From positions 186,001 through 250,000 of the forward strand of contig NZ_JAAQWN010000008.1 of assembly GCF_012985465.1 (NCBI RefSeq): a stretch of 64,000 nt of DNA. Reading direction: 5' to 3'. Both the position numbers and the translations under genes were made by a program. Shown here one piece after another: positions 52,488 to 61,234 of this stretch. This stretch comes from Pseudomonas sp. WS 5079 (GTDB lineage Bacteria; Pseudomonadota; Gammaproteobacteria; Pseudomonadales; Pseudomonadaceae). Positions within the stretch are counted from its first letter, which is position 1; the number at the start of each line of letters is the position of its first letter. The notes below the pieces were generated by a model. That model ran no database searches, was not told where the DNA came from, and saw nothing but the letters and a program-made list of their open reading frames with translations.

Positions 52488-54665
52488 GTGCTTGCCCGTC
52501 TGTTTGCCCTGCCATACTGCCTGCTCCTTTGCCTGCTGATCCTGTTGCCCATCGCCCCTGCCCAGGCGGTCGGCCTGCCAGGCATCCTGGGCAGTACCAG
52601 CAAAGCCCAGCCACAAGCCGACGTACCGCTGGGGCAGTCCCTGGACGAGGTGATCAAGAACCTGGAAAACGACCAGCAGCGCGCCAAGCTGCTGGCCGAC
52701 CTGAAAAAACTGCGCGAAGCCACGAAAAAAGCCCAGCCGGCGGCCGAGCAAGGGGTGCTGGGCTTGATCGGTGGCACCCTGGCCAGCCTCGAACAACAAC
52801 TGTCCGGCGCCGACAGCCCGCTCAACCGCTGGTCCATCGAGTTCGACCAGGCCAAGGCCGAGCTGGGCGCATTGATGCTGCCCGCCAGCGAATGGCTGCC
52901 GATCATCTTTGGCTTTGCCGTAGTGCTGATGCTCTGGAGCCTGTTGGCCGCCGCGCTGATCTGGCTCAGCCACCGGGTGCGCCTGCGCTTTGGCCTCAGT
53001 GAAGAATTGCCGCAACATCCCAAGACCTGGGACATGCTGCGTTTTGCCCTGCGCAAACTTGGGCCCTGGCTGATCGCCCTGGTGATCACCGTCTACCTCA
53101 GTTACGCCCTGCCCTCGTCCCTGGGCAAGTCCCTGGCGATGGTGCTGGCGTACGCGCTGGTGGTCGGCACGTGCTTTTCGGCGATCTGCGTCATTGCCTT
53201 TTCCGTGCTCGACGGCCCCCACCGCCATCGGGCGCTATATATCCTGCGCCACCAGGCATTTCGGCCGCTGTGGCTGATCGGCAGCTTCGCCGCCTTCGGC
53301 GAGGCCTTGAGCGATCCGCGCCTGACCGAAGCCCTGGGCACCCACCTGGCGCACAGCGCCGCGACCATCGCCAATGTGCTGGCTGCGCTGTCTACCGGCG
53401 TGTTTATCCTGCGCTTTCGCCGGCCCATCGCACATCTGATCCGCAACCAGCCACTGTCCCGGCGCCTGACCCGCCGCGCGTTGAGCGACACCATCGAGAT
53501 CATCGGCACCTTCTGGTACCTGCCTGCGCTGCTGCTCGTGGGTATCTCGCTGTTTGCCACCTTCGTGTCGGCCGGCGATACCAGCACCGCCTTGCGCCAG
53601 TCACTGCTGTGCACGGTGTTGCTGGTGCTGTGCATGGTGATCAACGGCCTGGTACGCCGCCATGCCCTCAAGCCCCAACGCGGGCACAAGCGCCATGCGC
53701 TGTATTCCGAACGCCTGAAAAGCTTCGTCTATACCCTCGCCCACCTGGTGGTGTGGCTGGTGTTCATCGAACTGGGCCTGCGGGTCTGGGGCTGGTCGCT
53801 GATCCGCTTTACCGAAGGCGACGGGCATGAAATCAGCGTCAAGCTGTTCGGCCTCGCGGGCACCCTACTATTCGCCTGGCTGATCTGGATCCTTAGCGAT
53901 ACCGCGATCCACCACGCCCTCACCCGCTCGCGCAAAGGCCTGGCCAATGCGCGGGCGCAAACCATGATGCCGTTGATCCGCAACGTGCTGTTCGTGACGA
54001 TCTTTATCATCGCCGCCATCGTCGCCCTGGCGAACATGGGCATGAACGTCACGCCGCTGCTGGCCGGTGCCGGTGTGATCGGCCTGGCTATCGGTTTTGG
54101 CGCGCAGTCGCTGGTGGCGGACTTGATCACCGGCCTGTTCATCATCATCGAAGACTCCCTGGCCATCGATGACTACGTGGACGTCGGCGGCCACCTCGGT
54201 ACCGTCGAAGGCCTGACCATCCGCACCGTGCGCCTGCGCGATATCGACGGCATCGTGCACACCATCCCGTTCAGCGAGATCAAGAGCATCAAGAACTACT
54301 CGCGGGAATTCGGCTATGCGATTTTCCGCGTCGCGGTGCCCGCCAGCATGGACATCGACACCGCGATCAAGCTGATGCGCGACGTCGGTCAAAAGATGCG
54401 CGCCGACCCGCTGCAACGCCGCAATATCTGGTCGCCCCTGGAGTTCCAGGGTGTGGAGAGCTTCGAGTCCGGCAACGCCATCCTGCGCGCGCGCTTCAAG
54501 ACTGCGCCGATCAAACAGTGGGAAGTGTCACGGGCGTTCAACCTGTCGCTCAAGCGCCACCTGGATGAGGCCGGAATGGACCTGGCAATGCCGCGCTTGA
54601 GTGTGCAGGTGGTGACGGCGGCGAGTGGGCCGCAGGACGCTCAGGTCACATCGACCCCGACGTGA
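52488..54665 (+). CDS. Mechanosensitive ion channel family protein (MscS-type, large)
   Basis: 725 residues: signal peptide (MLARLFALPYCLLLCLLILL ... PAQA), a periplasmic helical segment (about 30-135), about 10 membrane helices, and a C-terminal MscS core from about 510. The pore-lining helix is LLAGAGVIGLAIGFGAQSLV, followed by IIEDSLAIDDYVDVGGHLGT and the beta domain VEGLTIRTVRLRDIDGIVHT. Protects against osmotic downshock, inferred from family. Start is GTG 52488. Its end overlaps the gntR gene on the other strand by 25 bases. Confidence 0.9.
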   Translation: MLARLFALPYCLLLCLLILLPIAPAQAVGLPGILGSTSKAQPQADVPLGQSLDEVIKNLENDQQRAKLLADLKKLREATKKAQPAAEQGVLGLIGGTLASLEQQLSGADSPLNRWSIEFDQAKAELGALMLPASEWLPIIFGFAVVLMLWSLLAAALIWLSHRVRLRFGLSEELPQHPKTWDMLRFALRKLGPWLIALVITVYLSYALPSSLGKSLAMVLAYALVVGTCFSAICVIAFSVLDGPHRHRALYILRHQAFRPLWLIGSFAAFGEALSDPRLTEALGTHLAHSAATIANVLAALSTGVFILRFRRPIAHLIRNQPLSRRLTRRALSDTIEIIGTFWYLPALLLVGISLFATFVSAGDTSTALRQSLLCTVLLVLCMVINGLVRRHALKPQRGHKRHALYSERLKSFVYTLAHLVVWLVFIELGLRVWGWSLIRFTEGDGHEISVKLFGLAGTLLFAWLIWILSDTAIHHALTRSRKGLANARAQTMMPLIRNVLFVTIFIIAAIVALANMGMNVTPLLAGAGVIGLAIGFGAQSLVADLITGLFIIIEDSLAIDDYVDVGGHLGTVEGLTIRTVRLRDIDGIVHTIPFSEIKSIKNYSREFGYAIFRVAVPASMDIDTAIKLMRDVGQKMRADPLQRRNIWSPLEFQGVESFESGNAILRARFKTAPIKQWEVSRAFNLSLKRHLDEAGMDLAMPRLSVQVVTAASGPQDAQVTSTPT

Positions 54666-55354
54666 ATCGCATCATGGCGCCAGAACTCCAGGTCGCAATC
54701 GATCAGGCGCTGATGCTGATCGTAATTGACCCGGGCGATCCGCAGCCCGGGGCTGCCTGCCGAGACCTTCAGGGCCGCTGCCGCTTCCACCTGCAATGAG
54801 GTCGGCACAATTTCGAAGCGTACGCGCCCGTAATGCAGGTCGTATTTGCGGGCGTACAACTCGGTCATCGACTCGTTCAGGTCACACGCCAGGATCCCTG
54901 GAAAATACTGGGGGTTGAGGTAGTGCTCGACATACAACACCAACCGCCCATCGATACGCCGCCGGCGGCAGATCTGGATCACACTGGACAGCGCCGGCAG
55001 TTGTAGCCATGCGCAAACGGCGGCCGAAGCCGGTTGCAGGCGCGCGGAAATAACTTCGGTAGAAGGCTCCCGCCCCTGGGCGCTGACCATGGCGTGGAAG
55101 TGGCTGCGCTGCATCAGGTTGTAGGCCAGCCGGGGCGGCGAGACGAACCAGCCACGGCGTTCCTCGCGGTAGATCTGGCCCTGGGCCTCCAGTTGCAACA
55201 AGGCTTCGCGCACGGTAATGCGGGTGGTACCAAACAACTCACTGAGTTTGCGCTCGGCCGGCAATTTGCTCGCCGGGCTGAGCAAACCGTGGCTGATCTG
55301 CTCTTGCAGCGCCAGGCCGATGGCTGTCACCGCTTTGGTTGCCTCATCACGCAT
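54641..55354 (-). CDS. GntR family regulator, HutC/PhnF (UTRA) type
   Basis: 237 residues. N-terminal winged helix (PASKLPAERKLSELFGTTRI, TVREALLQLEAQG) and C-terminal UTRA ligand-binding domain (from about 85, with RRRRIDGRLVLYVEHYLNP and IARVNYDQHQRLIDCDLEFW). ATG 55354 is chosen over TTG 55357. Divergent from the ABC importer operon; one TGGnCTAGnCCA operator lies 15 bases before its start and another before the operon, so it very probably represses both. The ligand is presumably the transported phospho-compound or a derivative (inference). Confidence 0.9.
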   Translation of the reverse strand: MRDEATKAVTAIGLALQEQISHGLLSPASKLPAERKLSELFGTTRITVREALLQLEAQGQIYREERRGWFVSPPRLAYNLMQRSHFHAMVSAQGREPSTEVISARLQPASAAVCAWLQLPALSSVIQICRRRRIDGRLVLYVEHYLNPQYFPGILACDLNESMTELYARKYDLHYGRVRFEIVPTSLQVEAAAALKVSAGSPGLRIARVNYDQHQRLIDCDLEFWRHDAIHVGVDVT

Positions 55355-55368
55355 CAACGTTACCTATC

Positions 55369-55380
55369 TGGACTAGGCCA
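55369..55380. promoter_or_regulatory. GntR-type operator TGGACTAGGCCA before gntR
   Basis: Palindrome TGG-n-CTAG-n-CCA, 15 bases upstream of the gntR ATG. The form matches known HutC/PhnF-type sites (TGGTATAGACCA for mycobacterial PhnF, as I recall). Position suggests autorepression. Confidence 0.6.
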
Positions 55381-55588
55381 GCACTGTTTGGGTGCGCCAA
55401 ATGCCCCTGGAATGGGCGGCGGCTATAGCGTGCAAGCCTAGGCATCACACATGACCGACAGATGACAGCGCCTTGCGCCGCTGCCTCACACACCCTGCAA
55501 TACGCCGGCCAAGTCCAGGTATTACGGGGGCCAGGCCTTGGTCTACGCTTACCCGGCAGGCGCCTGCCCAGGTGCCTTGAAAACGACA

Positions 55589-55622
55589 TCGACATGAAAC
55601 TGTCATCCAGCGCGCCTAAATT
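55589..55622 (+). promoter_or_regulatory. Pho box and -10 element of the ABC importer operon
   Basis: TCGACAT-GAAA-CTGTCAT (55589-55606) resembles the PhoB box CTGTCAT-AAWA-CTGTCAT: second half perfect, first half 4 of 7. TAAATT (55617-55622) follows after exactly ten bases, the spacing of PhoB-dependent promoters that lack a -35 element. The start would be near 55629. Confidence 0.55.
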
Positions 55623-55636
55623 GGCTCGTGTATTGC

Positions 55637-55648
55637 TGACCTAGACCA
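55637..55648. promoter_or_regulatory. GntR-type operator TGACCTAGACCA before the ABC operon
   Basis: Second copy of the TGGnCTAGnCCA palindrome (one mismatch), 56 bases before the binding-protein ATG and just downstream of the inferred start site, placed to block transcription. Confidence 0.6.
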
Positions 55649-55703
55649 AACCAACCGCGCCATCAAAAAATCCCAGCGTTGAAAACGCCCAAAGGAGCTT
55701 CGG

Positions 55704-56771
55704 ATGAAACAGCTTTTCCTGGCATCACTGTTAGGCTCGACCATTGCCATGTGCACCGCCGCCATGGCCGCTGACACCGATTTGAAAACCCTGGAAGCTG
55801 CCGCCAAGGCAGAAGGCGCTGTGAACAGCGTCGGCATGCCCAATGACTGGGCCAACTGGAGAGGCACCTGGGAAGACCTGGCGGCCAAGTACGGCCTCAA
55901 GCACATTGACACCGACATGAGCTCGGCCCAGGAAATCGCCAAGTTCGCCGCAGAAAAAGACAACGCCAGCGCCGATATCGGTGACGTGGGCGCCGCCTTC
56001 GGGCCGATTGCGGTCAAGCAGGGCGTGACCCAACCCTACAAGCCCAGCACCTGGGAGCAGATCCCGGATTGGGCCAAGGACAAGGATGGCAACTGGGCAC
56101 TGGCCTACACCGGCACCATCGCGTTTATCGTCAACAAAAAGCTGCTGCACGGCTCCGAAGTCCCGACCAAGTGGTCTGACCTGAAAACCGGCAAGTACAA
56201 GGTCTCGATTGGTGACGTGAGCACCGCCGCCCAGGCCGCCAATGGCGTGCTGGCGGCAGCCCTGGCCAATGGTGGCGACGAGAAGAACATCCAGCCGGCG
56301 TTGCTGATGTTCGCCGAGATCGCCAAGCAGGGGCGTATCTCCCTGGCCAACCCGACCATTGCCACCATGGAAAAAGGCGAAGTGGAAGTGGGCGTGGTCT
56401 GGGACTTCAACGGCCTGAGCTACAAGGCCAAGATGGCCAACCCGGATGACTACGTGGTGCTGATCCCATCGGATGGCTCGGTGATTTCCGGCTACACCAC
56501 CATCATCAACAAATACGCCAAGCACCCCAACGCCGCCAAGCTGACCCGCGAGTACATCTTCAGCGATGCCGGGCAGATCAACCTGGCCAAGGGCAATGCA
56601 CGGCCGATTCGTGCCGAGCACCTGACCCTACCCGCCGAAGTACAGGCCAAGCTGCTGCCTAACGAACAGTACAAAGGCGTGACCCCGATCAAAGACGCCG
56701 ATGCCTGGGAGAAGACCTCCAAGGGCTTGCCGCAGAAGTGGCAGGAAGAAGTCATCATCAACATGCAATAA
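55704..56771 (+). CDS. ABC transporter periplasmic substrate-binding protein (family 1)
   Basis: 355 residues with a signal peptide (MKQLFLASLLGSTIAMCTAA, cut after MAA). Family 1/Fe3+-2-aminoethylphosphonate-type binding-protein layout: LKTLEAAAKAEGAVNSVGMP, DIGDVGAAFGPIAV, WALAYTGTIAFIVNKKLL, MEKGEVEVGVVWDFNGLSYK. ATG 55704 with AAAGGAGC upstream. First gene of an operon with an alkaline-phosphatase-fold enzyme, two permeases, an ATPase and a HAD phosphatase. The ligand is likely an organophosphorus compound (inference from regulation and neighbours). Confidence 0.88.
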   Translation: MKQLFLASLLGSTIAMCTAAMAADTDLKTLEAAAKAEGAVNSVGMPNDWANWRGTWEDLAAKYGLKHIDTDMSSAQEIAKFAAEKDNASADIGDVGAAFGPIAVKQGVTQPYKPSTWEQIPDWAKDKDGNWALAYTGTIAFIVNKKLLHGSEVPTKWSDLKTGKYKVSIGDVSTAAQAANGVLAAALANGGDEKNIQPALLMFAEIAKQGRISLANPTIATMEKGEVEVGVVWDFNGLSYKAKMANPDDYVVLIPSDGSVISGYTTIINKYAKHPNAAKLTREYIFSDAGQINLAKGNARPIRAEHLTLPAEVQAKLLPNEQYKGVTPIKDADAWEKTSKGLPQKWQEEVIINMQ

Positions 56772-56808
56772 GCCCAACACCCACATTGGAAATCCACCGG
56801 AGATCCAA

Positions 56809-56914
56809 TGTGGCAGCGGGCTTGTGTGGGAGCGGGCTTGCTCGCGATAGCGGTGTGTCAGCCAACACATCTGTTACTGATAGACCGCTATCGCGAGCAA
56901 GCCCGCTCCCACAA
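56809..56914. repeat. REPIN with a duplicated left arm, inside the ABC operon
   Basis: TGTGGCAGCGGGCTTG is repeated directly as TGTGGGAGCGGGCTTGCTCG, then the inverted arm GCGAGCAAGCCCGCTCCCAC closes the element. It separates the binding-protein gene from the rest and may end or stabilise part of the message. Confidence 0.9.
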
Positions 56915-56965
56915 TTTTGACCCTGTTCCTCCAGACATATCGCTGTTTACTGTTGCGGAGCAACT

Positions 56966-57772
56966 ATGAAGCACAACGTCATCCTTGTGGTGCTCGACGG
57001 CCTCAACTACGAGGTTGCCCGGCATGCCATGGGGCACCTGCAGGCCTACGTCGGCGCCGAGCGTGCAGCGCTGTACAAGCTGGAATGCGAATTGCCCGCC
57101 CTCTCGCGCCCGCTGTACGAATGCATCCTCACTGGAGTGCCGCCGATCGACAGCGGTATCGTCCACAACCACGTCTCGCGCCTGTCCAACCAGCGCAGCA
57201 TTTTCCATTACGCCACCGACGCGGGCTTGACCACTGCGGCGGCGGCCTACCATTGGGTCAGCGAGCTGTACAACCGCTCGCCGTTCATCGCCGCCCGCGA
57301 CCGGCATACCGACGACCCGGCACTGGCGATCCAGCACGGGCACTTCTACTGGAGCGATCATTACCCCGACGCCCACCTGTTTGCCGATGCCGAAAGCCTG
57401 CGCCTCAAGCACGCGCCGAACTTTTTGCTGGTACACCCGATGAATATCGACGACGCCGGCCACAAGTACGGCCTCGACACCGCGCAATACCGTAACAGCG
57501 CCCGCTCGGCGGACATTATCCTCGCCGACTATCTGCAAGGCTGGCTCGACACCGGCTACCAGGTGCTGGTCACCGCCGACCACGGCATGAACAACGACCG
57601 CTCCCACAACGGCCTGCTGCCGGAGGAGCGCGAAGTACCGCTGTTCGTTTTCGGGGATGCCTTCAGCCTCGAGCCCGAGGCCCAGCCCAGGCAAACCGAT
57701 ATCTGCGGCACCGTCTGCGCCCTGCTTGGCGTTGCCCACGACAAACCTGTCTGCCAGGAGCTGTTGAAGTGA
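56966..57772 (+). CDS. Alkaline-phosphatase-superfamily phosphodiesterase/phosphatase
   Basis: 268 residues, no signal peptide, so cytosolic. NPP/AP-superfamily metal sites are complete: Asp11 (VVLDGLNYE), nucleophile candidate Ser47 (PALSRPLYE), Asp and His in MNIDDAGHKYG, Asp/His in VTADHGMNND and a final His in RSHNG. Relatives hydrolyse phosphodiesters, phosphomonoesters or phosphonates (PhnA). ATG 56966 with GCGGAG upstream. The permease gene overlaps its stop by four bases. It probably processes the imported compound. Confidence 0.85.
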   Translation: MKHNVILVVLDGLNYEVARHAMGHLQAYVGAERAALYKLECELPALSRPLYECILTGVPPIDSGIVHNHVSRLSNQRSIFHYATDAGLTTAAAAYHWVSELYNRSPFIAARDRHTDDPALAIQHGHFYWSDHYPDAHLFADAESLRLKHAPNFLLVHPMNIDDAGHKYGLDTAQYRNSARSADIILADYLQGWLDTGYQVLVTADHGMNNDRSHNGLLPEEREVPLFVFGDAFSLEPEAQPRQTDICGTVCALLGVAHDKPVCQELLK

Positions 57773-58614
57773 GTTCAGTGATCCGTGGTAAATGGCTGGC
57801 CGCCTTGTGCCTGGTGCCTTTCGCCCTGTTTTTTATCGTGTTCCAGATCGCGCCGCTGTTCTGGGTGATGGTCAACAGCCTGCAATCGGAAGAGTTCGGC
57901 TGGGGCCTGGCCAACTTCAGCAAGATCTTCAGTTCGAAGTTCTACCTGCAGGCAATCCAGTACAGCCTGGAGCTGAGTTTCTATTCCAGCGTCTTCGGCA
58001 TCATCATCGCCGTGCTGGGCAGCTACTCGTTGCGCAAGGTGGATTCGCCGCTGCGCAACTTCGTCACCGCCTTCGCCAACATGACCAGCAACTTCTCCGG
58101 TGTGCCCCTGGCCTTTGCCTTCATCATCCTGCTGGGGTTCAACGGCAGCATCACCATCATGCTCAAGCAGGCCGGGATCATTCAGGACTTCAACCTGTAC
58201 TCCAAGACCGGCCTGATCATCCTGTACACCTATTTCCAGATCCCCCTGGGCGTGTTGCTGCTGTACCCGGCCTTCGATGCCCTGCGTGAAGACTGGCGCG
58301 AGTCCGCAGCACTGCTGGGGGCCAATGGCTGGCAGTACTGGCGGCACATCGGCCTGCCGGTGCTGACGCCGGCGCTGCTGGGCACCTTCGTGATCCTCGT
58401 GGCCAATGCCCTGGGCGCCTATGCCACGGTGTATGCGTTGACTACCGGCAACTTCAACGTACTGCCGATCCGCATCGCGGCGATGGTTTCCGGTGATATT
58501 TCCCTGGACCCGAACATGGCCAGCGCCCTGGCCGTGATCCTGGTGGCGCTGATGACCGTGGTCACCGTGGTCCATCAACTGCTGCTCAAGAGGAGCTACC
58601 ATGTCTCGCGCTGA
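57769..58614 (+). CDS. ABC transporter permease 1
   Basis: 281 residues, six membrane segments, with the EAA loop at DALREDWRESAALLGANGWQ. Start is GTG 57769, overlapping the preceding stop (GTGA), so translation is coupled. Binding-protein-dependent permease of the spermidine/putrescine, Fe3+ and 2-aminoethylphosphonate importer type. Pairs with the next gene. Confidence 0.92.
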   Translation: MSSVIRGKWLAALCLVPFALFFIVFQIAPLFWVMVNSLQSEEFGWGLANFSKIFSSKFYLQAIQYSLELSFYSSVFGIIIAVLGSYSLRKVDSPLRNFVTAFANMTSNFSGVPLAFAFIILLGFNGSITIMLKQAGIIQDFNLYSKTGLIILYTYFQIPLGVLLLYPAFDALREDWRESAALLGANGWQYWRHIGLPVLTPALLGTFVILVANALGAYATVYALTTGNFNVLPIRIAAMVSGDISLDPNMASALAVILVALMTVVTVVHQLLLKRSYHVSR

Positions 58615-59401
58615 AGCCAGCCCCGTCGCCCTCTATCATCGCGTAGTGGTGTACCTGCTGTTCGCGATCCTCGTGCTGCCGCTGATTGGCACCCTGGTGT
58701 ACTCCCTCGCCAGCAGTTGGTCGGCCACCATCCTGCCCGCCGGCTTTACCTTCAAGTGGTATGTGCAGTTGTGGAGCGACCCGCGCTTTTTGCATGCCTT
58801 TGGCCAATCGCTGCTGGTATGCGTCGGCGCGCTGATCCTGTCGGTGGTGCTGATCCTGCCGCTGCTGTTCGTGGTGCATTACCACTTCCCCAGGCTCGAT
58901 GCGCTGATGAACATCCTGATCCTGCTGCCCTTCGCGGTGCCGCCAGTGGTGTCATCGGTAGGCCTGTTGCAATTGTATGGCTCGGGGCCGCTGGCGATGG
59001 TCGGCACGCCGTGGATCCTGATCGGCTGCTACTTCACCGTGGCGCTGCCGTTCATGTACCGCGCGATCACCAACAACCTGCAGGCGATCAACCTGCGGGA
59101 CCTGATGGACGCCGCCCAGTTGCTTGGCGCCAGCACCTGGCAGGCGGCAATCCTGGTGGTGCTGCCCAACCTGCGCAAGGGCCTGATGGTCGCGTTGCTG
59201 CTGTCGTTCTCGTTCCTGTTCGGCGAGTTTGTGTTCGCCAATATCCTCGTCGGTACGCGCTACGAGACCTTGCAGGTCTACCTCAACAACATGCGCAACA
59301 GCAGCGGGCATTTCACCAGCGCCGTGGTCATTTCCTATTTCCTTTTCGTGCTGCTGCTCACCTGGGCCGCCAACCTCTTGAACAAGGACAAAAGCCAATG
59401 A
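58601..59401 (+). CDS. ABC transporter permease 2
   Basis: 266 residues, six membrane segments, EAA loop at LRDLMDAAQLLGASTWQAAI. ATG 58601 overlaps the first permease gene by 14 bases, and its stop overlaps the ATPase start (ATGA). Together the two permeases form the channel of the importer. Confidence 0.92.
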   Translation: MSRAEASPVALYHRVVVYLLFAILVLPLIGTLVYSLASSWSATILPAGFTFKWYVQLWSDPRFLHAFGQSLLVCVGALILSVVLILPLLFVVHYHFPRLDALMNILILLPFAVPPVVSSVGLLQLYGSGPLAMVGTPWILIGCYFTVALPFMYRAITNNLQAINLRDLMDAAQLLGASTWQAAILVVLPNLRKGLMVALLLSFSFLFGEFVFANILVGTRYETLQVYLNNMRNSSGHFTSAVVISYFLFVLLLTWAANLLNKDKSQ

Positions 59402-60387
59402 GCTTCGTCAGCGTCCAGCACCTGCAAAAAAGCTACGCCGCCACCCCGGTGTTCAGTGATATCAATTGCCAGATCGCCAAGGGCGAATTCGTCACCCTTC
59501 TGGGCCCGTCCGGTTGCGGCAAGTCCACGCTGCTGCGCTGCATCGCCGGCCTGACGCCGGTGGACAGCGGGCAGATCCTGCTGGACGGCCAGGATATCGT
59601 GCCGCTGAGCCCGCAGAAGCGTCACATCGGCATGGTGTTCCAGAGCTACGCGCTGTTCCCCAACATGACTGTGGAACAGAACGTCGCCTTCGGCCTGCGC
59701 ATGCAGAAGGTCAACGCCGATGACAGCCACAAGCGCGTCCAGGAGGTGCTGCAACTGGTCGAACTCAAGGACCTGGCCGGGCGCTATCCGCACCAGATGT
59801 CTGGCGGCCAGTGCCAGCGCGTAGCCCTCGCCCGCTCCCTGGTCACCCGGCCGCGCCTGCTGCTGCTCGATGAGCCGCTGTCGGCACTGGATGCGCGGAT
59901 TCGCAAACACCTGCGCGAACAGATCCGCCAGATCCAGCGAGAATTGGGCCTGACCACGATTTTTGTGACCCATGACCAGGAGGAAGCCCTGGTCATGTCC
60001 GACCGCATCTTCCTGATGAACCAGGGCAAGATCGTGCAGAGCGGCGACGCCGAAACCCTCTACACCGCCCCCGTGGACGCCTTCGCTGCCGGTTTTATCG
60101 GCAACTACAACCTGCTGGACGCCGAGCAGGCCAGCACGCTGTTGCAACGTCCGGTCAGCAGCCGTATTGCGATCCGTCCTGAGTCCATCGAACTGAACCA
60201 CAGCGGCGAGCTTGATGCGCTGGTACGCAGCCACAGCCTGTTGGGCAATGTGATTCGCTATCGCGTCGAAGCCCGGGGCATCGAATTGGTGGTGGACGTA
60301 CTCAACCGCTCGGCCCAGGATCTGCACCCAGACGGGCAACGCCTGGCACTTTCCATCGATCCCAGTGCGCTGTGTGAGGTAGCCTGA
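59398..60387 (+). CDS. ABC transporter ATP-binding protein
   Basis: 329 residues. Walker A GPSGCGKST (about 37-45), Q-loop FQSYALFPNM, signature MSGGQCQRVALARSL (the usual SGGQ with QCQR), Walker B LLLLDEPLSALD, H-loop VTHDQEEA, then a TOBE-type C-terminal regulatory domain. Energises the importer. ATG 59398 overlaps the preceding stop. The HAD gene follows 31 bases later. Confidence 0.95.
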   Translation: MSFVSVQHLQKSYAATPVFSDINCQIAKGEFVTLLGPSGCGKSTLLRCIAGLTPVDSGQILLDGQDIVPLSPQKRHIGMVFQSYALFPNMTVEQNVAFGLRMQKVNADDSHKRVQEVLQLVELKDLAGRYPHQMSGGQCQRVALARSLVTRPRLLLLDEPLSALDARIRKHLREQIRQIQRELGLTTIFVTHDQEEALVMSDRIFLMNQGKIVQSGDAETLYTAPVDAFAAGFIGNYNLLDAEQASTLLQRPVSSRIAIRPESIELNHSGELDALVRSHSLLGNVIRYRVEARGIELVVDVLNRSAQDLHPDGQRLALSIDPSALCEVA

Positions 60388-60418
60388 GGATGCAGTGTTT
60401 ATTAAGGAAGCATGACTG

Positions 60419-61072
60419 ATGGCTTTGGTAATTTTTGATCTGGACGACACCCTGATCCACGGCGATTGCGCCACCTTGTGGAGCGAGCAGATGGGCCGCC
60501 TGGGCTGGGTGGACCGCGAATCGTTCATGGGCAAGAACCACGAACTGATGTCCGCCTACAGCCGCGGCGAGTTGGCCATGGAAGAGTTCATGGACTTCAG
60601 CCTGGAACCGATGATCGGGCGCACTCCGGAAGAAGTCGCGCACCTGGTGGAGCCGTGGGTGGAAGATGTTATCGAGCCGCTGATCTACAGCGACGCGACC
60701 AAGACCATCGCCCGCCACCGCCAGAACGGTGACCGGATCCTGGTGATCTCGGCCTCGGGCACGCACCTGGTCACGCCGATTGCGGCGCGCATTGGCATCG
60801 ATGAAGTACTGGGGATTGAACTGGACGTGGCCCACGGGGTGTACAGCGGCAAGACCGTGGGTGTACTGACGTACCGCGAAGGCAAGATCACCCGCTTGAT
60901 GCAATGGCTTGAACAGGAAGGTGAAAGCCTGGAAGGGGCGTACTTCTACTCGGATTCGCGTAATGACCTGCCGCTGCTGAGCAAGGTCGATTTCCCGCAG
61001 GTGGTAAACCCCGATCCGGTGTTGCGCGCCCATGCCGAACAGGCCGGCTGGCCGATCCACCAGTGGACCTGA
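60419..61072 (+). CDS. HAD-IB family phosphatase
   Basis: 217 residues, cytosolic. HAD motifs complete: IFDLDDTL (Asp7, Asp9), ISASGT (motif II Ser), and YSDSRNDLPLL (motif IV), with Lys of motif III in the SGKTVGVL region. The cap lies between motifs I and II, as in phosphoserine-phosphatase-like HAD-IB enzymes. Last gene of the importer operon; it could remove phosphate after the AP-fold enzyme acts. Substrate is unknown. Confidence 0.88.
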   Translation: MALVIFDLDDTLIHGDCATLWSEQMGRLGWVDRESFMGKNHELMSAYSRGELAMEEFMDFSLEPMIGRTPEEVAHLVEPWVEDVIEPLIYSDATKTIARHRQNGDRILVISASGTHLVTPIAARIGIDEVLGIELDVAHGVYSGKTVGVLTYREGKITRLMQWLEQEGESLEGAYFYSDSRNDLPLLSKVDFPQVVNPDPVLRAHAEQAGWPIHQWT

Positions 61073-61116
61073 AGGCCCACTTTTGGCGTTGAAACCCAAT
61101 CCAATGGGGGAGCTAA

Positions 61117-61204
61117 TGTGGGAGCTGGCTTGCCTGCGATAGCGGAGTATCAGGTTAAGGTCTGTTACTGACACACCGCTATCGCAAGCAAGCCCCGCTC
61201 CCAC
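61117..61204. repeat. REPIN after the ABC operon
   Basis: TGTGGGAGCTGGCTTGCCTG and inverted GCAAGCAAGCCCCGCTCCCA, inner arms GATAGCGGAGT / ACACCGCTATC; preceded by a partial duplicate (GGGGGAGCT). Confidence 0.9.
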
Positions 61205-61234
61205 CTTGGGCTGCATTTCAACCCTGGATTGGCC

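Larger units (their letters stand above)
55355..55703. other. Divergent control region of gntR and the ABC importer operon
   Basis: 349 bases with no gene. Holds two GntR-type operators, a Pho box and a matching -10, annotated separately. A further half-site TGGTCTA is at about 55539-55545. Confidence 0.6.
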
